The notes under the pieces were generated by a model. The model searched no databases. It had not been told where the DNA came from and saw only the letters and a list, made by a program, of their open reading frames with translations. DNA of 64,000 nt from Candidatus Curtissbacteria bacterium RIFCSPHIGHO2_01_FULL_41_11 (GTDB lineage: Bacteria > Patescibacteriota > Microgenomatia > Curtissbacterales > GWA2-41-24). Positions 56,559 through 63,382 of the stretch are shown one piece after another (position 1 is the first letter of the stretch; each line of letters begins with the position of its first letter). Location: positions 1 to 64,000 of the forward strand of contig MFAZ01000043.1 of the NCBI GenBank assembly GCA_001776335.1, read 5' to 3'. The translations under genes and the position numbers were made by a program.

Positions 56559-57302
56559 TTATTTAGAAACCTCCTTTGTTTGTTTTTCTTCTTTCTTTTC
56601 TTCTTTTGGCTCCTCTGGCTCTTTTGGCTCTTCTGATCCCTTTGTCTCTAGTTTTTCCTCTTCATCTTCTTTAGGTTTTTCTTCCGGTGGTGCTACATAT
56701 TTTTTGACCTTTCCTGTTTTTTCGATCATCAAATATCCATTTCTAAATCCCGGAACTGCACCTTTTATGACTAGCATGTTTTCTGCAGGATTTACTTCTA
56801 TTACTTCCAAGCCTGTAACTGTAATTTTTTCATTGCCCTGGTGCCCCGCCATATGCTTGCCTTTATAGACTCTTCCCGGTGTTGTGCCCTGACCAATTGA
56901 TCCCGGTGCTCTGTGCCTGTCTGATTGTCCGTGTGTTTTTGGCCCCCCGTGAAATCCCCACCTTTTGACTCCACCTGTGAAACCGTGACCTTTTGTTATG
57001 CCTGTAATTTTTACTGCGTCTTGGTTTGCGAAGATGGCAACTGTGATTTTGTCGCCTATTTTTACCTGTCCATCTGTTTTAACTTCCCTGACAAATCTTG
57101 GCGCTACTCCAACTTTGTTGACGAAATCATTTTGGGGTTTTTTGACTTTCTTTCTTGCTCCAAGCCCCAAAACTGCGTGGTCACCTTTAATGTCGACGAC
57201 GACATTTGGTTCGGCTTTTATGACCGTGACAGGAACCCGATGTCCCCGCAGGTTGTATCGGGCTTCCATATTTCCTTTGATTCCTAAAATTGTGTTTAAC
57301 AT
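56559..57302 (-). CDS. rplC: Ribosomal protein uL3 with acidic tail
   Basis: 247 residues. The core (about 1-200) has LGIKGNMEARYNLRGHRVPVTVI, GFTGGVKRWGFHGGPKTHGQSDRHRAPGSIG in pieces and MAGHQGNEKITVTGLEV, the loop reaching the peptidyl-transferase centre. About 45 C-terminal residues are a Glu/Lys/Pro-rich low-complexity tail absent from standard uL3. Confidence 0.95.
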   Translation of the reverse strand: MLNTILGIKGNMEARYNLRGHRVPVTVIKAEPNVVVDIKGDHAVLGLGARKKVKKPQNDFVNKVGVAPRFVREVKTDGQVKIGDKITVAIFANQDAVKITGITKGHGFTGGVKRWGFHGGPKTHGQSDRHRAPGSIGQGTTPGRVYKGKHMAGHQGNEKITVTGLEVIEVNPAENMLVIKGAVPGFRNGYLMIEKTGKVKKYVAPPEEKPKEDEEEKLETKGSEEPKEPEEPKEEKKEEKQTKEVSK

Positions 57303-57508
57303 TGTCGTTTAAGTACTAAAAATCGGAGACCCTTGAGATTATTCCTTCGCTTGGCTTGGGATTTTCAGGAGTCTCTCTTTAGTAAATTTCTAATTTCTAA
57401 TTATTCTAATTTCTAATAATCCCGTTTTCTACGAAAAACAAATCCCAATTTTTTAATTTCTAAATTTATTTAGGTCAATTAGGTTAATTAGAGCAATTAG
57501 AAATTACT
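57303..57508. other. 206-bp AT-rich spacer between rpsJ and rplC
   Basis: Contains degenerate copies of AATTTCTAA and CTAATT (57384-57418 and 57476-57503), a palindrome-like CCTTCGCTTGGCTTGGG...TTCAGG stretch (about 57343-57369), and no ORF. No clear promoter or leader of the A-E type was found, although GGAATA occurs on the minus strand at about 57340-57345. Confidence 0.5.
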
Positions 57509-57817
57509 CTACATCTTCAGTTCAATATCTACGCCGGCCGGTAGTTCGAGATGAGTTAATGAATCTATGGTTTTGTTTGTCGGTTCAATAATATCGATTA
57601 GCCTTTTGTGCGTTCTCATCTCAAATTGTTCGCGTGCATCTTTATCTGTGTGGGGTGACGTTAACACCGTAAATTTCTGAATTCTTGTTGGCAGGGGAAT
57701 CGGACCCGAGATTTTGGCACCTGTCGAAAGGCCGGTGTTTATGATATCCCGACACGCAGCGTCAATGACTCTGCCGTCGTATGCTTTTAGTTTGACTCGA
57801 ATTCTACCTTTAGGCAT
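57509..57817 (-). CDS. rpsJ: Ribosomal protein uS10
   Basis: 102 residues. RIRVKLKAYDGRVIDAACRDII, GPIPLPTRIQKFTVLTSPHTDKDAREQFEMRTHKRLIDI in pieces and the ELPAGVDIELK end are diagnostic. First gene of the S10 cluster; also the partner of NusB in transcription antitermination. A promoter lies about 190 bp upstream. Confidence 0.97.
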   Translation of the reverse strand: MPKGRIRVKLKAYDGRVIDAACRDIINTGLSTGAKISGPIPLPTRIQKFTVLTSPHTDKDAREQFEMRTHKRLIDIIEPTNKTIDSLTHLELPAGVDIELKM

Positions 57818-57983
57818 TTTCTTTTAATGTGCTTTTTCCGAGAAAGAAAACGAGTCGAGAGGAAATTACTTATTACTTTAAGCGGTTAGACTTGAAGTTA
57901 AATATGGTTAATTTCATATTCAGCAGTGTCCTCGACTATTCGCTCTCTCAAATAGATTTGCAATTGAGTTCGCTTCGCTCACG

Positions 57984-58040
57984 TAATTTTGCAAATTTGC
58001 AAAATTATAGCAAAAAAAATCCTCCTTCGGCAAGCTCAGG
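57984..58040 (-). promoter_or_regulatory. S10-operon promoter with CCTTC-N7-TCAGG repeat and 24-bp palindrome
   Basis: On the minus strand TTGCCG (58028-58033), an 18-nt spacer and TATAAT (58004-58009). The -35 lies inside a CCTTCGGCAAGCTCAGG repeat (58024-58040). The -10 runs into a perfect 24-bp palindrome (57984-58007, TAATTTTGCAAA and its complement), which would lie at the start of the transcript. The remaining spacer to rpsJ (57818-57983) shows no ORF. Confidence 0.45.
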
Positions 58041-58078
58041 ATAAACCCTTGCCAAAAAAGGAGTCATTGCCTTGCCGT

Positions 58079-59260
58079 TTACGCAATAATCTTAGAGACG
58101 ACGCCCGCACCTACGGTGTGGCCGCCTTCTCTAATTGCAAATCTAAGTCCCTCTTCCATCGCAACCGGCGCAATTAGTTTTACTTTCATTTTGATATTGT
58201 CACCAGGCATGACCATTTCGGTCCCTTCCGGCAGGGTTGCTTCTCCTGTAACGTCTGTGGTTCTGATGTAAAACTGTGGTCTGTAACCGGTAAAAAATGG
58301 TGTATGTCTACCGCCCTCTTCTTTAGTCAGAATGTAGACTTCGGCTTCGAATTCTGTGTGGGGGGTGGCTGTTGCGGTTTTGGCAAGAACTTGTCCTCGT
58401 TCAACGTCGTCTTTTTCGATACCTCGAAGAAGTACTCCAACGTTGTCTCCGGCCTGACCCTGGTCAAGTTCTTTTCGAAACATTTCAACACCGGTGACAA
58501 CTGTCTTTTTGGTAGGTCTGATTCCGACAATTTCGATTTCGTCATTAACTTTGACAACTCCCCGTTCGACTCTTCCGGTTACAACTGTACCTCTGCCTTT
58601 AATTGAAAAGACGTCTTCAACCGGCATAATAAAGGGTTTGTCAAGATCGCGAACCGGAGTTGGGATTTTTTCATCTACAGCTGCCATTAAATCTTCGATT
58701 GCTTTTACTGACTGGGCATCTCCTTCGAGAGCTTTTTTAGCAGATCCACGAATGATGGTGGCCCCTTTACCGTCGTATTCATATTTGTCAAGAAGTTCAC
58801 GGACTTCGAGTTCAACCAGATCCAGAAGTTCGGCATCCTGAACCATGTCGACCTTATTTAAGAAAACGACAATTGCAGGTACGTTAACCTGACGAGCCAG
58901 AAGAACGTGTTCTCTTGTTTGAGGCATTGGGCCGTCCGGTGCGGAAACAACAAGAATAGCGCCGTCCATTTGAGCGGCACCTGTAATCATGTTTTTGATG
59001 TAATCGGCATGACCCGGAGCATCGATGTGGGCATAATGTCTTTTTTCTGTTTCATATTCGACGTGAGTGATGTTGATGGTTATTCCACGCTGTTTTTCTT
59101 CCGGAGCATTGTCGATTTGGTCATAGGCTTTTTCCTGCGCCATACCTTTTCCGGCCAAAACCTTGGTGATGGCTGCAGTGAGCGTGGTTTTACCATGGTC
59201 GACGTGACCAATGGTTCCGATATTTACGTGTGGTTTTGTTCGTTGATACTTTTCAGCCAT
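58079..59260 (-). CDS. tuf: Elongation factor Tu
   Basis: 393 residues from the ATG at 59260 (MAEKYQRTKPHVNIGTIGH); a frame extending eight codons upstream lacks support. GTPase motifs GHVDHGKTT, DAPGHADY and NKVDM; effector loop PEEKQRGITIN; C-terminal end GHTVGAGVVSKI. Located after fusA as in the str operon, but with its own promoter in a 295-bp gap. Confidence 0.97.
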   Translation of the reverse strand: MAEKYQRTKPHVNIGTIGHVDHGKTTLTAAITKVLAGKGMAQEKAYDQIDNAPEEKQRGITINITHVEYETEKRHYAHIDAPGHADYIKNMITGAAQMDGAILVVSAPDGPMPQTREHVLLARQVNVPAIVVFLNKVDMVQDAELLDLVELEVRELLDKYEYDGKGATIIRGSAKKALEGDAQSVKAIEDLMAAVDEKIPTPVRDLDKPFIMPVEDVFSIKGRGTVVTGRVERGVVKVNDEIEIVGIRPTKKTVVTGVEMFRKELDQGQAGDNVGVLLRGIEKDDVERGQVLAKTATATPHTEFEAEVYILTKEEGGRHTPFFTGYRPQFYIRTTDVTGEATLPEGTEMVMPGDNIKMKVKLIAPVAMEEGLRFAIREGGHTVGAGVVSKIIA

Positions 59261-59288
59261 GTCATCAAAATAAATGAATACCAATCAA

Positions 59289-59359
59289 GCCAAGATGTTA
59301 CACTTGGCAGGCTGATATTCAGTTTGTGTAGTTTATACTATTTCTACAGGCTAGTGCAA
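59289..59359 (-). promoter_or_regulatory. tuf promoter and leader hairpin
   Basis: TTGCAC (59354-59359), a 16-nt spacer and TATAAA (59332-59337) on the minus strand, giving a leader of about 65 nt. The leader contains a GCCAAG/CTTGGC hairpin (59289-59294 and 59303-59308) 28 nt before the ATG. Confidence 0.45.
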
Positions 59360-59412
59360 GAGGCGAAAAAGTATTCAATATTTTCGGGGTAAAAGGGAAG
59401 TTAAAAGGAGAT

Positions 59413-59429
59413 CCTTCGTCTCACTCAGG
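59413..59429. repeat. CCTTC-N7-TCAGG repeat between fusA and tuf
   Basis: CCTTCGTCTCACTCAGG followed by ATGAC, a third member of the 17-nt family; a fourth, CCTTCACTACGTTCAGG, is 84 bp away at 59513-59529, directly against the fusA-tail duplication. Confidence 0.7.
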
Positions 59430-59464
59430 ATGACAAATTGAATTTCTCAATTGTATTCAGTTTG

Positions 59465-59512
59465 TCAACTTTCCTTTGTTTCGCCTTTTTGTTTGGCAAC
59501 GATTTTATCGGC
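59465..59512 (-). pseudogene. Orphan second copy of the fusA 3' end
   Basis: This 48-bp stretch encodes ADKIVAKQKGETKES and a TGA stop; the real fusA ends ADKIVAKTKGETKES with TAG (59556-59603). Of the eight sense codons that differ, seven are synonymous. The similarity begins exactly at the edge of a CCTTC-N7-TCAGG repeat. It has no start codon and is not expressed as a protein. It looks like the tail of an earlier fusA allele left after recombination. Confidence 0.75.
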
Positions 59513-59555
59513 CCTTCACTACGTTCAGGGTAAACTCTAATAAACTTTTGACTGA

Positions 59556-61691
59556 CTAACTCTCTTTGGTTTCACCTTTCGTTTTGGCCACAATTTTATC
59601 TGCAATATTGCCCGGGACTTCTTCGTAATGGGACGGTTCCATATAAGCAGACCCACGACCTTGAGTAATCGAGCGCAGAGTGGTGACGTAACCGGACATT
59701 TCGGAAAGCGGAACAAGCGCTTTGACGATGACGGCATTGCCATGATGGGAAGAATCTAGAATTTGGGCACGTTTTGAGGAAAGATCGCCTATGACATCTC
59801 CCATAAATTCTTCGGGGATTGTGACTTCAATATTCATTATCGGTTCCAAAAGAATCATATTGGCTTTTTTGGCTGCAGCTTCAAAAGCCATGGATCCTGC
59901 TATTTTGAAAGCGATATCGGAAGAGTCGACATCGTGATAGCTGCCGTCGTAGACTGCGACTTTCATGTCCACCATCGGATAACCTGCCAAAACTCCAATT
60001 TCCATTTTTTCTTTGACACCTTTTTCGATAGACGGAATAAACTCCTGAGGAATTCGGCCTCCTTTGATTTCGGAAACATATTGGAAACCCTCTCCGCGGC
60101 CGAGCGGTTCAACCCGAAGGAGACAGTGACCATATTGACCATGACCCCCGGTTTGCCTGATGTATTTTCCTTCTCCTTCTGCGATTTGTTTAATAGTCTC
60201 GCGGTAAGCAACTTGAGGACTACCGACATTTGCCGAAACCTGAAATTCCCGCTTCATTCTGTCTACTAATATTTCAAGATGGAGTTCGCCCATCCCTGAA
60301 ATAATTGTTTGGCCGGTTTCCGGGTCACCTTTAATTCTGAAGGTGGGATCTTCCTCGGATAGTCTTCCGAGAGCATAACCCAGTTTTTCCTGGTCTGCTT
60401 TGGTTTGCGGTTCTATCGCCAAAGAAATGACCGGTTCGGGAAACGAAATTGATTCAAGGACGATGGGTGCTTGCGGGTCGCTAAGTGTATCTCCTGTTCC
60501 GGTATTTTTAAGACCGACAACTGCTATAATTTCCCCCGCATAAGCTTCCTGGATTTCTTCACGTTTGTCGGCGTGCATCAAGAGGAGCCTGCCGATTCTT
60601 TCAGAATCGTGTTTGCTGGAATTTGCAACTGCGCTACCTGACTTTAAAGTCCCGGAGTAAATACGAACATAGGTGAGTTTCCCAACGTGAGGATCAACCT
60701 GGATTTTAAATGCAAGGCCTGCAAAAGGCGCTTCTACTGTCTGTTTTCTGACTTCTTTTTCGCCGGATTTTGGGTTAGTACCTTCAATTTCTGCTTTGTC
60801 CATTGGAGACGGAAGGTAGTCAACAACTGCGTCCAAAAGTGGTTGAACTCCTTTGTTTCTTAAACTTGATCCGGCCATAACAGGCACGATTTTATATTCG
60901 ATTACCGATTTTCTAAGAGCCGCTTTTAGATCGTTTACGTCTAATTCTTCACCTGCCAGATATTTCTCAAGCAGCACATCGTCTGCTTCTGCAATCTTTT
61001 CGACAAGTTCGTGGCGGTATTTTTCCATGTCTGCCTTGGCACCCTCTGGAATTGGGACTTCAGAATACTTCATGCCGGTTTTGTCTGTTTCATCCCAGAC
61101 ATAGGCTTTTCTTGTAAGAAGATCGATCACGCCTTTAAAATCATTTTCCTTTCCAAGCGGTATGTTGTAGGGATAAGCCGGTGCTCCAAGTTTGTTTCTG
61201 ATTGATTCTAATGTCGCAAAGTAATCTGCACCAAGTTTGTCCATTTTATTTACGAAACAGATTCGGGGGACTTTATATTTGTCAGCCTGGCGCCAAACTG
61301 TTTCTGATTGAGATTGAACTCCTTCTTCGGCATCGAGAACTGTTACACCACCGTCTAAAACGCGGAGTGATCTTTCGACTTCTGCCGTAAAATCTACGTG
61401 GCCCGGGGTGTCAATGATGTTAATTCTAGCTTCAATATCTTTGTGGGGACCGTCTTTTGGAGTCCAAAATGCCGTAACTGCGGCGGAAACGATTGTAATT
61501 CCACGTTCTTTTTCCTGAGCCATCCAGTCGGTAACTGTTGTTCCCTCGTCGATATTACCGAGTTTATATGACTTACCCGTGTAATAAAGAATCCGCTCCG
61601 TTGTCGTTGTTTTACCCGCGTCAATGTGGGCAATAATGCCTATATTTCGGATACGGTCAAGTGGATATGATCTGTCTTTTGCGTCGGCCAT
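59556..61691 (-). CDS. fusA: Elongation factor G
   Basis: 711-residue translocase GTPase. G1 AHIDAGKTTTTERILYY, switch I region TVTDWMAQEKERGITI, DTPGHVDFT, NKMDKLGADY, and the domain IV-V blocks GKYIRQTGGHGQYGH and GSMAFEAAAKKANM are all standard. The gene is intact, but its last 48 bp are repeated downstream (59465-59512) in a diverged form. Confidence 0.97.
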   Translation of the reverse strand: MADAKDRSYPLDRIRNIGIIAHIDAGKTTTTERILYYTGKSYKLGNIDEGTTVTDWMAQEKERGITIVSAAVTAFWTPKDGPHKDIEARINIIDTPGHVDFTAEVERSLRVLDGGVTVLDAEEGVQSQSETVWRQADKYKVPRICFVNKMDKLGADYFATLESIRNKLGAPAYPYNIPLGKENDFKGVIDLLTRKAYVWDETDKTGMKYSEVPIPEGAKADMEKYRHELVEKIAEADDVLLEKYLAGEELDVNDLKAALRKSVIEYKIVPVMAGSSLRNKGVQPLLDAVVDYLPSPMDKAEIEGTNPKSGEKEVRKQTVEAPFAGLAFKIQVDPHVGKLTYVRIYSGTLKSGSAVANSSKHDSERIGRLLLMHADKREEIQEAYAGEIIAVVGLKNTGTGDTLSDPQAPIVLESISFPEPVISLAIEPQTKADQEKLGYALGRLSEEDPTFRIKGDPETGQTIISGMGELHLEILVDRMKREFQVSANVGSPQVAYRETIKQIAEGEGKYIRQTGGHGQYGHCLLRVEPLGRGEGFQYVSEIKGGRIPQEFIPSIEKGVKEKMEIGVLAGYPMVDMKVAVYDGSYHDVDSSDIAFKIAGSMAFEAAAKKANMILLEPIMNIEVTIPEEFMGDVIGDLSSKRAQILDSSHHGNAVIVKALVPLSEMSGYVTTLRSITQGRGSAYMEPSHYEEVPGNIADKIVAKTKGETKES

Positions 61692-61697
61692 AGTAAA

Positions 61698-61958
61698 TTA
61701 TTTGGAAATTTTGTCTGAGGAGACTTGTGCGCCTAGTGGGTGTTCCAGATTTCGAATTTCTTTTTTGACTTCCGCAACCATTGCACGCAGAACAGAAACT
61801 TCTTCGTCTGCAAGTTCCCAGGCTGCATTTTCATTCCAGGCTGCGCCGGACTCCTGGAATGCGTCGCCATATTTGGCCAGAGCATCCTTGAGCTTAACAT
61901 TTTCAAGCTCGTCGAGCCTTTTTCTCAGATCTTTTATTTTTTGTGTTTTAGTTTGCAT
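61698..61958 (-). CDS. Coiled-coil protein resembling a stand-alone GreA N-terminal domain
   Basis: 86 residues, almost wholly helical. The stretch KYGDAFQESGAAWNENAAWELADEEVSVLRAMVAEVKKEIRNLE-type pattern (in order: GD, E, NENAAW, ADEE, LRAMVAEVKKEI) follows the GreA N-terminal coiled coil, where GDLSENAEY and the paired helices enter the RNA polymerase secondary channel. The GreA C-terminal domain is missing. It lies 6 bp before fusA in the str operon, with a GGAAGGA ribosome binding site. The GreA link is a pattern match by eye. Confidence 0.5.
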   Translation of the reverse strand: MQTKTQKIKDLRKRLDELENVKLKDALAKYGDAFQESGAAWNENAAWELADEEVSVLRAMVAEVKKEIRNLEHPLGAQVSSDKISK

Positions 61959-62138
61959 TTCGTCAGTTCCTTCCTCAATGTAAACATGCTTTGGTTAACA
62001 AATTTCATTTAAGCAGAAACTAGTCATCTTATACAAGGATTGACTTTATCCATTACTAAGCGGAAAAGCTTAATTCACCTGGCTAGAGGTATTAGGATAA
62101 GCGGGAATTATATCAGTGAACGTCTTTTTAAGCAAGAA

Positions 62139-62633
62139 TTACCACCTAAAGTGGGCAAACGCCTTATTCGCTTCGGCTGCGCGGTGCATTTCGTCGCGCT
62201 TTGCAACAGCTTTGCCCGTTCCTTGTGCTGCCTCTAGAATTTCTGCTGCCAGTTTTGCCGCGATTGGTGGAAGGTTTTTGATCTTTTCGACTTCCTTGGG
62301 CGAGCGGCTTCTGGCTGAAATTACCAACCAGGTAAGAGCCAGGGATTGCCTCCTGGGACCTCGAACTTCCATGGGCACCATGTAGGAAGCACCGCCGACA
62401 CGCCTTGGTCTGACTTCCATTTTTGGTGTTACATTTTCCAGGGCTTTTTCGAAGGTAGTTTGCGGGTTTTGGCCTTTGCCTTCAATATATTCGAATGCGC
62501 CGTAGACTGCCTTTTGGGCAATACTTTTTTTACCGTGCATCATGATTTTATTTACAAGCTTTGCAACGGTGGGATTCTGGTAGATGGGATCCGCTTCAAT
62601 TTTTCTTTTTATGATTTTTCCTGCTCTTGGCAT
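62139..62633 (-). CDS. rpsG: Ribosomal protein uS7
   Basis: 164 residues. PRAGKIIKRKIEADPIYQNPTVAKLVNKIMMHGKKSIAQ-type opening, VTPKMEVRPRRVGGASYMVPMEVRGPRRQSLALTW core, and a C-terminal AKRDEMHRAAEANKAFAHFRW are diagnostic. It begins 7 nt after leader copy D, with no Shine-Dalgarno. A 180-bp spacer (61959-62138) without recognised features separates it from the GreA-like gene. Confidence 0.97.
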   Translation of the reverse strand: MPRAGKIIKRKIEADPIYQNPTVAKLVNKIMMHGKKSIAQKAVYGAFEYIEGKGQNPQTTFEKALENVTPKMEVRPRRVGGASYMVPMEVRGPRRQSLALTWLVISARSRSPKEVEKIKNLPPIAAKLAAEILEAAQGTGKAVAKRDEMHRAAEANKAFAHFRW

Positions 62634-62640
62634 GTTTTTA

Positions 62641-62728
62641 CTTTAAGGGACAACCTCTACGGTTTTCCCTTAATATTCCCTTTCCCTTGAAGGACAAAAT
62701 TACACTGGCTGAGCCAGATATAATTTTG
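62641..62728 (-). promoter_or_regulatory. Two-hairpin leader element, copy D (before rpsG)
   Basis: Hairpin 1 (62695-62728): CAAAATTATA/TGTAATTTTG with one U-G pair, bulged T, then CTGGC-TCA-GCCAG, compensating changes relative to copy C. Joint GGAATA (62674-62679), hairpin 2 TTAAGGG/CCCTTAA (62643-62649 and 62667-62673). The rpsG ATG (62633) is 9 nt after the stem. Confidence 0.82.
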
Positions 62729-62753
62729 GATTGTAAAATAAATTTATTCATAT

Positions 62754-63239
62754 TTATTCTGTTGGTGCTGTAGGCTGAGATGCAGCTGCCTGGGCACCAA
62801 CTGTTGCTGCTGCCTGGGCTCCTGTTGTAGCACCAGATTTCTTGGTTCCGTAAAGTGATCTTCCCTGTTTTCTATTTGAAACACCTGTTGTGTCAAATTT
62901 GCCCCGAATTATGTGATATTTTACTCCGGGTAAATCTTTAACTCTTCCACCTCTTATTAAAACAACAGAGTGTTCTGCCAATTCGTGTCCGATACCGGGA
63001 ATGTATGCTGTTATTTCCTGTCTGTTGGAGAGCCTGACGCGGGCCACTTTTCTGAGCGCAGAATTCGGTTTTCTGGGTGTCATGGTTTTAACGATTATGC
63101 ATACACCGCGCTTTTGACCGGAAGGATAACTTACATACCGGTTCGTTCGCGAGTTATAAGCACGCCTTAGACCGGTTAAACCAATTCTTTTGATTTTTGC
63201 TTTTCTTCCTTTTCGAATTAACTGATTGACTGTTGGCAT
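62754..63239 (-). CDS. rpsL: Ribosomal protein uS12
   Basis: 161 residues against about 125 usually. PTVNQLIRKGRKAK, CIIVKTMTPRKPNSALRKVARVRL, GHELAEHSVVLIRGGRVKDLPGVKYH are diagnostic. The decoding-site loop has Arg56-Lys57 where most bacteria have Lys-Lys. The C-terminus carries an Ala/Thr/Gln-rich tail with a repeated GAQAAA unit. No Shine-Dalgarno precedes the ATG. Confidence 0.96.
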   Translation of the reverse strand: MPTVNQLIRKGRKAKIKRIGLTGLRRAYNSRTNRYVSYPSGQKRGVCIIVKTMTPRKPNSALRKVARVRLSNRQEITAYIPGIGHELAEHSVVLIRGGRVKDLPGVKYHIIRGKFDTTGVSNRKQGRSLYGTKKSGATTGAQAAATVGAQAAASQPTAPTE

Positions 63240-63246
63240 ATCGTTA

Positions 63247-63332
63247 CTTTAAGGGACAACCTCTACGGTTTTCCCTTAATATTCCCTTTCCCCAATGGTA
63301 AATTTAAACTAGCAAAGCTAGATTTAAATTTG
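63247..63332 (-). promoter_or_regulatory. Two-hairpin leader element, copy E (before rpsL)
   Basis: Hairpin 1 (63299-63332): AAATTTAAA/TTTAAATTT, bulged T, CTAGC-TTT-GCTAG. Joint GGAATA (63280-63285); hairpin 2 TTAAGGG/CCCTTAA (63249-63255 and 63273-63279), identical to copy D over about 45 nt. The rpsL ATG (63239) is 9 nt after the stem. Confidence 0.82.
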
Positions 63333-63382
63333 ATTTTAATTGAGGATGACATTTTAAGTTTTTACCGGGTAAATTTCAATGT

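Noticed and set aside
57384..57503. Repeated AATTTCTAA units as a CRISPR-like or iteron array
   Set aside because: Units are short, irregular and without spacers of constant length; simple AT-rich slippage explains them.
57303..57508. A possible sixth leader element before rplC, because GGAATA occurs there
   Set aside because: The hexamer is not followed by a stem next to the start codon and no CTAGC-type hairpin precedes it.
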